Positions 1-8,700 of a stretch of 13,279 nt of DNA are shown here, in pieces (position 1 is the first letter of the stretch; each line of letters starts with the position of its first letter). This stretch comes from Ectocarpus siliculosus. Its lineage: Eukaryota > Sar > Phaeophyceae > Ectocarpales > Ectocarpaceae. The notes beneath the pieces are model-generated. The model did not search any database and was not told the origin of the DNA. It worked only from the letters and a program-made list of their open reading frames with translations. The translations under genes and the position numbers were made by a program. The DNA lies in NCBI GenBank assembly GCA_000310025.1, contig FN648440.1, positions 106,749 through 120,027 of the forward strand, read 5' to 3'.

Positions 1-102
1 TGGTGGTCACTTTTAGCTATTAGTGGAGGAGCGCAACAACAACAACGAAGGTCAAGCGGGTGATAAACCATTTTTCCCACCAAGTGAGCCAAGGGCGGGT
101 AC

Positions 103-303
103 CTTCTCTCGCTGTGACCTATCGATGGATGCCACGGTCTCGTCGTTGAAGGAGCTTGAGCGCAACAAGTGCGTCGCCTCGGAGGAGGCGAGCAGTAGGG
201 CCCGTAGTTTCTCCATCACCTCGGTGTCTGTTACCACGGTGTCTGTTGTCGCCCCCAGCTCCGCCCGGATGTCGTTGCGGAATGGCGCGGTCGTGAGGCG
301 TTT
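103..303 (-). CDS. Exon 5 of the Tnp2/Plavaka-like transposase, C-terminal part
   Basis: This block has 201 nt (67 codons), acceptor CTCGCAG at 304 and donor GAGAAG|GTACCC at 102, phase 0 at both ends. It follows exon 4 after a 163-nt intron. It encodes a helical, mixed-charge segment (KRLTTAPFRNDIRAEL, then VMEKLRALLLASSEATHLL). I know no motif in it. The gene appears to continue off the left edge. Confidence 0.45.
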
Positions 304-466
304 CTGCGAGCGACACGAAGGTGGAGCAAAAAGCAGTAAAATGTTTATTGGTGTTGTTGTATTTCGTTGTATGTTCGCATGCACATGGTGACAGCCCTCA
401 GCACTAGACCCAAAGCAGCATCAAGAGCTCTAGACTATAGTATTATCACCTGTCGGGCAATCTTAC

Positions 467-1051
467 CATCGACGCCACGCTCCTCAAGACCGGGCGGAAG
501 ACGAGGAGGGCTACACTCGACAGTGTCCAGACATCCATCCCAGACAGAGCGGAGAACCCGCCATCGCTCACGAAGTCCCTGAGCGGTGGTGTGCCGGCGA
601 CTCGCAGAGAAGGATCTTTCGCTAGACACGAGAGGAGGGGCACGCCCTTCGCTTTCGAGAGACCGCCCAAGAGGCGCTTAAAGATTTTCCGAAGGGAATT
701 CTGGGCGTCCTGGTGAAACAGGTCTATCCCGAACGTCCGCACCATGTTCAAGTGCACGTGCTTTCGGAAAGGGTTCTCTACCTCTTGCGGGGTCACACCG
801 TGTTTAGACGAAAGCGCCTGCCGTTGCGTCCCGGTGGGGGCCGTGCTGATCACCTTAAGGGCGTACTCGGTCTGATCATCGGTGCGGCGGTTGCGCACGA
901 TGTCGTAGTTTCCATCGGCTAGGTCCTCTTGGCCGATGGGGCACACGTGACATGGCATCAGCGTTTTGTTGGTTACCCGCTTCATGCCCAACAGTAATTG
1001 GCGTTCTGGTGAATCCGCGTCGCACAACAACAAACCAAGCCGGAAAAACAC
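467..1051 (-). CDS. Exon 4: Tnp2/Plavaka-like transposase core (DSPER, CHVC, NPF, DLFH)
   Basis: This block has 585 nt (195 codons) and is bounded by CGACCAG|GTG at 1051 and GTCGATG|GTAAGA at 466, in phase 0. Visible motifs in order are LLLCDADSPERQLLLGMK, then PCHVC (a CX2C), then GVTPQEVENPF, then IDLFHQDAQN and a basic helix. In Tnp2/Plavaka transposases the acidic residue of the DSPxR block belongs to the catalytic set, and the Cys pair and His help to shape the core. This is the exon that decides the family call. Length and order fit, but the assignment comes from motif memory and not from a search. Confidence 0.55.
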
Positions 1052-1811
1052 CTGGTCGCCGGGGTGGGGGGGAGGACAGTGGGTGGGATTGTGACGGGAG
1101 GAGTCAGCGAATAACCCGCGTATGCATATGCAATTGAATTGTAGGGCGTTACGTCGCATACAGGTGGCTCACCAGATGCTGGACGAAAACAACAACTAAT
1201 CTTGATCGAGGCCAGAGAAATGGAAAGATAAAAAGAGATAGATCGAAAGAAAAACACATAGAGAGAGAGAGAGAGAGAGAGAGAGATGGTTGTTGCCGTC
1301 TTCACACACACAAACAAAAACGTCCTGTGGTCTCTGCTTTTACTTTCTAGAAAGCAACGAACGGACAAAAACAAACACACAAGAAGGAACCGGAGAAAAA
1401 CATCCTCCAAGCACAGGGTATCTAGCGAACCCGAGCACGCAAAAAAAAAAGAGAGAAAGGGAGAGTGGGCCCATTGCCCGTGCTTGCCGGACACGCGATG
1501 CCAAAAATGAGACAAAAGGATCCCAGATGAAGCATGTATCAATGACAAGAGTCGGAGGGTCCTGTCGTTGTTCTCTATCAAACGTACCCCACCGTCACGT
1601 GTGGGGCAACGAGAGGGAGCTCCTAGGGGGGAGTGGGTAGCAATAAGGCGTTCTTCTTGCCACCTCCATCATCAGTCTGGCACATGTCTCGCTACCGCGG
1701 TTCTGCCACCTCCGTCCTGCCACTCCTCGTGCGACGCTGAGGAGGACAAAACACTCATTTCCTCGCCAGGCGACAGCAACAAAATAAGGTCGCTTGACAG
1801 CTACAGCTCAC
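1052..1811 (-). other. Intron between exons 3 and 4, microsatellite-bearing
   Basis: This gap of 760 bp has no codon-like sequence that I can support. It holds a (GA)13 tract at 1261-1286 and an A-rich stretch near 1441-1450. The minus-strand 3' end is pyrimidine-rich (CCCACCCCGGCGACCAG) and forms the acceptor at 1054-1052. Confidence 0.45.
1261..1286. repeat. (GA)13 microsatellite
   Basis: A perfect dinucleotide run within an intron of the minus-strand transposase gene. Confidence 0.95.
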
Positions 1812-2024
1812 CTCTTCGACCTTGTCCGCAATCGCGAGCCTTGCCCGGCACCCCTTCTGCAGAACGCTGATAACCTCCAAAATGAAGCCCAGATCGTCCT
1901 GCCACCTCACCCTAGGCGCCGAAAGCCCGACTAACGGCCATGCCCCAGGCTGACGACGAAAAGCTTGAGAGGTCGACGCGAAAGGGCTGAGCAGCGTAGC
2001 TTTGATGGGGTAGGATACCCCTCC
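1812..2024 (-). CDS. Exon 3 of the Tnp2/Plavaka-like transposase
   Basis: This block has 213 nt (71 codons), phase 0 at both ends. The acceptor follows a T-rich tract (minus strand ...GATTCGCAG at 2025) and the donor is GAAGAG|GTGAGC at 1811. It encodes GGVSYPIKATLLSP and then WQDDLGFILEVISVLQKGC, a helical-looking segment. No frameshift is needed. The agreement of phase and good splice borders with the neighbouring exons is the main evidence. The motif content is not diagnostic alone. Confidence 0.5.
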
Positions 2025-2873
2025 CTGCGAATCGGCCGAGACAAGAAAAAACGAACTCGGAGTATATAAAAACATGTCGGGACGCACGTCGTGTGGGTTC
2101 CACAAAACAGCAAAGCGGGGGGACACCCCACCCCTCCAGAGAGGCACGCCAAAATATATTGTACAAGGTCTCCGTTCGGGACATGGGTGACGCAGGAACA
2201 CACGCGCAATTGCCCGAAGAGGGGCGGCGTGTCTTATTGTCGATGGGCAGTTTTATAACGCTCATATTCAGTACAAAACATCGCGCACGTACAGTTTTTC
2301 CACGTTGGAGCCAGCTCGAGCTGACTACAACTTGCCAGCGAAAATTCAGACCTCTTTTATGATTGGTCTTGCGATAAATGGTGGCAGGTTTCCAATGAGA
2401 ACTGAATCTGAATCCGAAACGAACGTCACAAACAAAATACTGTTCATCGCTGCCACGTGTAAATGACCAAACAAACGTAGGTGGGTACTGTTTGGACATT
2501 GCGACAACACGAACAGTCACAGCGATGTGGAATCAGCGAATGCATGAATGAATGTGGAGGTAAATATTTCAAACTGTCGTTGTGGATGGGTTTCAGAATT
2601 GGTTCGCCAGGCTTTGTCTGCGCCGAACCCGCCCCCGGGGTATAGAGCCAGTTTTCACAGCTTTGACCGTCAATCACACGCGATACGGAGGCCTACGGAG
2701 GTCGGGGCACGAGCGATATTGTACCGACGAGGCTCCTGCTTGCCCCTGAGAAGAAATCGCGAGAAAAGACTCGCTGCCGCGAGAGAAAGAAGTACAGAAG
2801 CATGAAACATGACAAAACCCTAGAAGTACAAAATTGAGTGACACGAGGAAAAAAAAATAAACGAGATGCACAC
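2025..2873 (-). other. Intron or degraded region between exons 2 and 3
   Basis: No convincing exon was found in this stretch of about 850 bp. It contains A/T-richer sequence, a stop-rich minus strand and a pyrimidine tract leading to the acceptor at 2027-2025. The exon 3 frame stays open upstream to 2201, so the acceptor could lie further right. A family alignment may reveal a further exon here, because the distance between the GSHWNN block and exon 3 seems short for a complete transposase. Confidence 0.35.
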
Positions 2874-3032
2874 CTGGTTGCGAAAGTCGAAGGCGTCCGT
2901 GAACAGATGGGCCGGCGTCAAGAACACTCTGCGCTCCTTGTCATTGTTCCAATGGCTTCCGTTCTGTCGTCGATCGTAAAAAGAGGCCCTCTGCCCCCTC
3001 TGGTCTCCAGGGAAGATGCTTGACTGCAGGGT
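2874..3032 (-). CDS. Exon 2 of the Tnp2/Plavaka-like transposase
   Basis: This is a 159-nt block (53 codons). It is preceded by a pyrimidine-rich acceptor ending CAG at 3035-3033 and followed by a donor AACCAG|GTGTGC at 2873. It starts and ends in phase 0. It encodes a strongly codon-like segment, including YDRRQNGSHWNNDKER and VFLTPAHLF. The GSHWNNDKER stretch is probably part of the conserved transposase N-lobe. I assign no specific function. Confidence 0.5.
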
Positions 3033-3139
3033 CTGGTGAAGGCAGGGGTGTGTGCCGCCCACTCCGAAGCCTCTTGACAAAACCAACCCCCCTGAAACTT
3101 GGCAACGCGCTGCCGTCCTCGCCCGTGTGTACGTCGTCG

Positions 3140-3823
3140 GAAACCACGACCTCACACCTCCCCACCAACTTCGAGGTGTCCAGATCCACTCCGTCATTCG
3201 TGACCTCCCACACGCCGGTCTTGGTACCGGGGGAATCCTCCTCTACCTTCATCTCCGCGGAGAGAGCATTGTTCAGCATACAGCGCTGAACGCGTGCTAC
3301 GATGCGGTCGTTGCTACCACCACCGGCGATGTCGCAATCCTTGCTCCAGACCAACGACTCGAGCCGGCAGGGCAGCGCACCGGCCCCTTCCACCTGTCCC
3401 GGCAGGTCAACCACCATAACAGTGTCACCCACCACCACACGGTCTTCCTTGTCGCCCTGCCCTACCATGATCGAGTCGATTCCAAAGATGGACGAACTAG
3501 CGGCAATATCGCCGTACATTGCACCCTGTCGAACCCCATCTGTTGTCCGCGTAGGAATCGGCATGACATGGGCGTCGGGCACCCTTCCGTTGACCCTGTC
3601 TGACTCCGATAACGTATGCCCAGACGTGTTGGCCAACAGCTTTTGGACGAACCCGGGGGAGTCGAGCATCCGCTGTATCATAACACCGGCAGGGATCGAC
3701 ACTGCCAGCCTGGTGGGACCGTCGCTCGCGTCCTCGACCCCCGAAGTTGCAGCCCCGCCGCGGCCTTTCTCCCGGAAGTCCTGCCCGTAGACAGGAAACA
3801 GGGGAGAGCGAGCCCGCATATCC
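3140..3823 (-). CDS. Exon 1, continuation after the in-frame stop
   Basis: This is the same frame as the zinc-finger block. It runs from a point just after the DVPDSADHFH segment to roughly 3165-3135. The sequence is non-repetitive and codon-like (for example SPLFPVYGQDF, VQGQGDKEDR-like acidic/basic mixtures, LESLVWSKDCD, WEVTNDGVDLD). I recognise no catalytic motif in it. The 3' border is uncertain: GT dinucleotides in suitable phase occur around 3164 and 3135. The next exon is in another frame, so a splice (or a frameshift) must lie between here and 3033. The open frame itself continues to 2941, but its tail looks non-coding. Confidence 0.5.
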
Positions 3824-5007
3824 CTGTGAAAGTGGTCCGCGCTATCGGGAACATCGACGGCGTTGATCCCATTGCCGTCCTTGTCGGTCTACCGCAGGCA
3901 ATGGAAGAGCAGGCCAAGCTGGAACCGCGACGGCGAGGCAATCCTGGTGAAAGCCGCAAGCAAGGCCTGGGTAAAGCTTTCGTATGGTTCATACTCTCCT
4001 CGCTCCAAGGCCCGTAAGGAGTATCTCAGGGAATCAGGCCCGCTGTCCACCAGGCGGCGCTTGCCCATGCTGTGGAGGGATTCGTGCGACTTGTCAAGCC
4101 ACACCGGTTCCTTCTCGTCATCCTCCATAGATTTCGATTCCCGGGTGCCCCCCCCGCCACCACCGTCGCCAAGCTCGCCACCGCCGGGCTGTTCGTCCAT
4201 GCTACCAGGCTGTTCGCCGTCACCGCCGTTGCTGTCCCCGTCTGGCGGACCCTCGAAAAATGGGCCTTCGCCTTCGTCGTCATCCGACCCCTCCCAACCA
4301 CCGCCACCGCCGTCGCCAAAATCGCCACCGCCGGACTGTTCGCCGTCTCCACCCCCCCCGGCTCCACAGGTTATGAGTTCGTCGCTACTGCTGATGTCTT
4401 CCTCTTCCTCTCCCTCTCCCTCTCCCTCTCCCTCTCCCTCTTCGTCTCCCTCTCCCTCTTTCTCCCCCTCTTCTTCTTCCTCTTTTGCTCCCTTTCTCTC
4501 TTTCTCCCCCTTTCCTTCTTCCTCTTTTGCTCCCTTTCCCTCTTTCTCCCCCTCTCCTTCTTCCTCTCCCTCTTCTTCTTCCTCCTCATCGCTGTCGTTG
4601 CTATCAGTGTTCATGCTTCTGCGAATGATTCCGCCGCCGCCGCTACTGCTGCTGCTGCTGCTGCTGCTGATGCTGCTGAAGCTGCTGATGCTGTGTGATC
4701 GACGGCGGCCTGGGGCACAATTGTTACGCACAACAGCAGGACCAGCAGCAGCAGCAGCAGAAGAAGAAGAACACGACGACGAGCCGCCGCCGTCGCCGTC
4801 GCCGCCGGCGCCGCCTTCGGTCTGTTGCGGCGGAACAACGGGATGACGAGGAGCAGGAGCAATCTTTCTCGCTCGTGTCCTTGTACTGATGTTTGGGTCG
4901 CACTCATGCTGGTTGTATGCCTGCCTGTTTTCGTACACGAAGCGGCAACGAAGGCATGTAAAGCCACGACCATACGAATGGGCAGGGCTAGGGTGTTTGC
5001 TGCTCAT
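3824..5007 (-). CDS. Exon 1, N-terminal part: zinc finger plus acidic low-complexity region
   Basis: The reading frame is open further upstream to 5172, but 5172-5066 is MULE terminal repeat. I therefore place the native start at the ATG at 5007, the first Met outside the repeat. Counting from that Met, Cys18, Cys21, His34 and Cys36 form a CX2CX12HXC zinc finger (nt 4956-4900). A basic stretch and Ser/Ala/Gly runs follow, then about 70 residues of Glu/Gly/Lys, then Asp/Gly-rich units. Non-repetitive sequence returns at about 4130, with residues such as YEPYESF and FQLGLLFH. A TAG at 3891-3889 interrupts the frame. The frame resumes without shift (TDKDGNG, DVPDSADHFH), which reads like conserved transposase sequence. 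The finger is likely for DNA binding at the element ends. Confidence 0.55.
4140..4770. repeat. Low-complexity coding region (CTCTCC, CTG, CAG and GCC/ACC repeats)
   Basis: It contains a TCCCTC hexamer array (about 4408-4440), pyrimidine-strand units of about 42 nt repeated imperfectly (about 4480-4560), a (CTG)8 run at 4646-4669, and a (CAG)6 run at 4743-4760 followed by AAG units. On the minus strand these encode Glu/Gly/Lys-rich, Ser-rich and Ala/Ser-rich tracts inside exon 1. Two related Asp/Gly-rich units lie at 4150-4370. Plus-strand frames through this area are Pro/Ser shadows. Confidence 0.85.
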
Positions 5008-5055
5008 CGAAGCACACGTGTGGAAGCTGCGAGCGTGTGTTTGTGCATGTGTGTG

Positions 5056-5065
5056 TGCGGAGGAA
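5056..5065. repeat. Left target site duplication
   Basis: TGCGGAGGAA, directly outside the left TIR and identical to 13184-13193. It lies about 50 bp upstream of the ATG of the minus-strand transposase gene. Confidence 0.9.
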
Positions 5066-5194
5066 CGCCGGTCGTGCATACGCCAAAGCTGGCGAGATAA
5101 AAGGGTTCTCCAGCTGGAAAACGCCTCCCAGAACCACACCCTACAACGCCTCATTTGAATTGAACGGGTCACACCGCCGCAGCAACAACGGCTG
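5066..5194 (+). repeat. Left terminal inverted repeat of the MULE
   Basis: It begins CGCCGGTCGTGCATACGCC and is the reverse complement of 13055-13183 except at 5103 and 5107. It holds no gap. Reading outward, it is open in one frame with ATGs at 5172 and 5154. Confidence 0.95.
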
Positions 5195-5265
5195 GCGGCC
5201 GACGCGATAGTAGCGGTGTTCCCTTCAGCAGCTCACACCAGCCTCATACCAGTCTACGACAGCAG
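5195..5265 (+). promoter_or_regulatory. Putative 5' leader of the transposase gene
   Basis: This is the 71-bp space between the left TIR and the ATG at 5266. I see no clear TATA box or initiator in it. In MULEs the transposase promoter usually lies within the TIR, so transcription may start in 5066-5194 and this may be leader. Confidence 0.3.
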
Positions 5266-5759
5266 ATGGAGGTTGATTCCGCTGCGGCTGAGGCAAGCTC
5301 TTGGCAGCTGGAGGAGGTGCTGGCTTGGAGCGAGGACGAGACGCTCGATGTTGGTGGGGAGGAGGAAGTTGCTGGGCTTCCTTTCGACGCCGCCGAAGGC
5401 GAAGATAGCGATGACGAGCCCTTGCCTGCAGGTGGTGCAGGCCTCTGGGACCCATCTCTAGGTATGGCAGGCTATAAACGTATGGGTATGGCAGGTTAGT
5501 TCGCCGTGTTGTTGGTACGTTGTTTTGTTGGTACGTTACTCATCCGCGTGCTCCGATGTTTTCACCCGCGCGCACCTGGGTTTGACTCGCTTGCACAGGG
5601 GAGATCGCGACCCTTGAAGAAGAGATAAAGAAACTAGAGTTCCCCAACCTCGAAGACGGGACCGGCAACTTTGGGGAGAAAACCATGGACAACGCAGTCG
5701 CGATGTTGATGGCGAAGACCGGACGCGGCTTCAGCCTGAAGAGAGAGAATAAAACAAAG
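5266..5759 (+). other. Exons 1-2: acidic N-terminus
   Basis: Exon 1 encodes an acidic leader (many Glu/Asp, such as SEDETLD and EGEDSDDE). The donor CTAG|GTATGG at 5462 joins in phase 1 to exon 2 after a TTGCACAG acceptor (5598). Exon 2 encodes LEEEIKKLEFPNLEDGTGNF, probably a short coiled coil, and ends AAG|GTGACG. A second donor copy lies 24 bp further on (5485/5486) and would also keep the frame. Confidence 0.7.
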
Positions 5760-8700
5760 GTGACGTTGCGTGTTTCCATGTGTTGTTGGTGTGTGCGAAA
5801 GATGCCTGTGGGCTCGGCTTTTTCGTCTCGTCCACCGTAATCGCCTTATGATTAGCGACATGCGCAGCCTCTCATGTTGGACATCCGACGGCTGCTGACA
5901 TCTGAATGTGTTGCCGCCGCCCCCCTCCAGCTTTTCACGAAAATGCAGGAAAAGAACTCCCGCATGCGAAACAGATGGAGCTCCGTATGGATCAAGTGCT
6001 GCCAGGGGGGGAGGCCGAGAGCGTGTGAACGTGTCGCGGATCCGAGCGCTCGCCGCAACACAAAGTCACAGAAGGTTTGTCTGCCTGAAGTACGAACCGA
6101 TGTGGAGCTCCCGATGTTGAGCTCTCGCCACCGTTGTGTCTCGGCTCCTCTTTTTAGCGCGTCGGGTGACGAGTCATCTGACAAGTCAACGGAGGAGTCG
6201 CGATGGGAAATGGACATTGGGCGCGCTTTGTTGTTGAACTTCATTTCTTTTTGGCGCCGATTGAACATGATCGCTGCATACATGGACTTTTCGGGACATC
6301 GTCCGCGGTTGAACGTTCTGAGCTGCTGCGCTGTAGTCCCCCTCGCTCTGCAATATGAAGCGCTCGAAAACGCGAGCGTCGACGCAAGGAGTAGTTGTGT
6401 GCCGGGTCAGGACCTTGTGTTGGTCGCACGGCGGCCGCACCTCTTCGCTGTGGTCTCCGTTGTGCGGGCGATGCTCCAACGCGTTCTTCCGGCAAATTTG
6501 TTGGCTTTTCTGATGTTGCTTGCTTGCTGGTTGCGCACCCTCTGCGCTGTAGTTGTCGAGGAAAGCACCGCAACAAGGGACGTAGGTGAGTCCACCTCCC
6601 GTGTGTATGTGTGTGTGTGTGCGGTTTGTCTTCGTCCACCTCCCGTGTGTATGTGTGTGTGTGTGCGGTTTGTCTTCGTGCGTATGAAACGCATGGAACG
6701 CAAATGGCGTAACGCTAAATGGCCATCGCTCTTCGCGCGGACACACTTATTTCTTCTGTACCCTCACAACACTGTCGTGTTGTTTATACCCTGTCCGAAT
6801 CCCAGGTGGGTTGCGAGTTCCACTTGGGGCTGTGGTGGGGGGCCGACATGAATACACCGCAAGTTGCAAAGGTGAGTTAAGTTGAGGGGAAGTACGTCGG
6901 TACAATGGATGGATCGCGTTGGATGTGTTAATGTAGGCAGCCCAAAGCTAGACATTCTTAACAAATGATGTTCACGCGGGTTCGAATCCCAGCTCTGACG
7001 CTTTGGACTCAGGAGGCACCCTTGATATATTTTGCCAGCACCGCATGGCGAGGGGTCCGTCCCCGGACATCACTGCCGACTGCACCTTACCAAATCAACT
7101 GCGCGTAGCCTGAGGTATGACAGGAGCGCACCCGCTTGTTTGAACATGGAGACCTTGCGATCATGTGCGTACTGTTGACACTGCTTCGCTTGCCTCCCGA
7201 TACCGGATGCGCAGGGAAAGGTTTGCCTCGCGCATCTTACCCCCGATCCAGATTCAGCCGGAATGGAGCACGAGCGCCCACGACGCTACGAAAACGACGT
7301 GAGCGAGGAGGACATCGAGAAGGAATCCGAACTCATCCGTCTGCTACACTTCAAAAATTTGCCAACGATAGAGATCCACAAGGCTTTCGAGGACATCGGA
7401 AAGAGGCTGGGGAGAGCCGGAAAGCAAAAGGTGAGTGGGCGAGAGTGTAGTTTGCGGTAGTAAACGCTACCTAGACGGCGCGACGGGGGGGGGAGGGGGA
7501 GTACTCATCGCCGTGCATGCCGCAGTCGTTAGACCGGTGACATGGCATCCCTACAAAGCCGGGACGGAATCATGCCGGCTTGTCACCGGACCAGTCTGTG
7601 ACATCGCCAAGCGCGAAGCACCGTGAGGTATTCGCCGAGTCGCATGGGGCGTGCCGCTACATCCTGCTGGGTGTGCGGCGTGTTGGGCTAAGGATGACAG
7701 CTGCGAGTAACCCTGAATTTGTTTTCGTGCTGCACTCTTCCAGAGACAGCAGTAAGGACAGTGTCAATACGTTGAGGGTGCTCGACCAATTCAACAGAAA
7801 GTGGTGCCACCATCCCCTTTGCGCAGAGTGAAGGTTGTCCACCCCGCACACCATGATGTACTCGACCACCATCATGTTTGCCGCTAACAAACACCAAGGC
7901 GACAAAAAGTGGCAACCTTTTTGTCGAGCTCACAAAGCCATCGGCGTGTTGCCGAGCGACGAAAACCCACGGGGGGAACGGGGGGTAGCCCAAAAGTGGG
8001 GTGATGACGAATTATGTAACCGGCGGCATTTTCGTTGAAACCATTCTTGTTTCGTCTGCATGCTTTCGTCCGAGTACACCCTAACCGAGTTCACTGCCGG
8101 GTTGTCCATGTTTCCGTTAGGTGCGAAGCATGAGGGATGCGTTCGACGCAGAACCTAAGGCCGACAACGGAGTGTTCAACGACGCCCAGCTGTTCGCTTC
8201 GCACCTCCAGCAGAGCGAGGCTTTCATGAGGTTCAAGGCAGACGAGCAGGGCCGCATCACGTCCATCGCCTGGGCATATCAGCAGCAGACGTACAACGCC
8301 GTACGATACCACTCCGTCATCGTCCAGGACAACACGTTCAACACGAACATGTGAGTGTAGTGTTTGACGCTCTTTGTTCAAGTCCCTTGGCACCCCAAGT
8401 TGTGGGGGCAATACTGTTGTCGAGAAAAGTGTCGACGGTATCTTCTTTTCCACCATCTCACGCATGCCACGTCCCTTCTCCACGATCTCATGCACGCCAT
8501 GTCCATTTCTTGTGCTTGTTGTGCCACGCCTCCTCCAACCAGATACAAGTTCCATCTTGCATTGATAGTCGTGGTGGACAAGGAGAACCACAGCCAGATT
8601 GCGATGCAAGCTCTGCTGTCAGACGAGCGGTCGGAATCCTTCGAGTTCGTCTTCGAGTCGTTCAAGCAGCTCTGCGAAGGAGGAACCCCGGAGGTAAAAC

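Larger units (their letters stand above)
103..5007 (-). pseudogene. CACTA/Plavaka (Tnp2-like) transposase gene, multi-exon, stop-interrupted, 3' end outside window
   Basis: Seen: a chain of minus-strand coding blocks, 5007-about 3140, 3032-2874, 2024-1812, 1051-467 and 303-103. The junctions I could place have GT-AG borders and keep phase 0. The order of features is an N-terminal zinc finger, an acidic low-complexity region, a segment ending in GSHWNNDKER, a tryptophan-bearing segment, and then a block with CDADSPERQLL and CHVC. That last block goes on to NPFRKHVHLN and IDLFHQDAQN. Known: Tnp2/Plavaka transposases carry a short D-[SN]-P-x-R segment followed by a Cys-x-x-Cys and later NPx...DxxH motifs, and often begin with a zinc finger. 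Inference: this is the transposase of a CACTA-superfamily element. The family name rests on remembered motif layout only; a KDZ-like or other cut-and-paste family is possible. One in-frame TAG (3891-3889) suggests it is dead. The gene's 3' end lies left of position 1. The MULE at 5066 separates it from its original upstream DNA. Confidence 0.55.
5931..7430 (+). other. Exons 3-5: FAR1-like DNA-binding region
   Basis: Exon 3 encodes RMRNRWSSVWIKCCQGGRPR. Exon 4 (6806-6871, 66 nt) encodes VGCEFHLGLWW. Exon 5 begins GKVCLAHLTPDPD and continues into a helical segment (ELIRLLHFKNLPTIEIH). The spacing of Cys/Trp/His residues resembles the WRKY-GCM1-type zinc fold of FAR1/FHY3 and MULE transposases. 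I cannot identify all four zinc ligands (the usual final His-x-His is not clear), so this is inference. All junctions are phase 0. Confidence 0.6.

Noticed and set aside
2093-2520. Further exon of the minus-strand gene (open frames at 1912-2520)
   Set aside because: Two overlapping frames are open and neither shows family motifs or paired splice sites in phase 0. It is kept as a possibility only.
3863-4846. Plus-strand Pro/Ser-rich open frame of 327 codons
   Set aside because: It is the antisense shadow of the repeat-rich exon 1 of the minus-strand gene, with no non-repetitive coding content.
3889-5172. A single native 427-residue minus-strand protein starting at 5172
   Set aside because: The first 36 codons lie in the MULE TIR, so that start is a product of the insertion. 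The native start is more likely at 5007.
5874-6851. Long plus-strand open frame of 325 codons
   Set aside because: Only 5931-6074 fits the transposase. The rest is low-complexity translation of GT repeats, and splicing to 6806 restores a family-like sequence.
6955-7010. tRNA gene
   Set aside because: Only a B-box-like word is convincing. The T stem has just three good pairs and there is no matching acceptor stem or anticodon arm.
7580-7831. Extra exon of the MULE gene around 7744-7831
   Set aside because: Its acceptor does not give the needed phase, it runs into a stop, and exon 5 joins directly to exon 6 in phase 0 with a sensible sequence.
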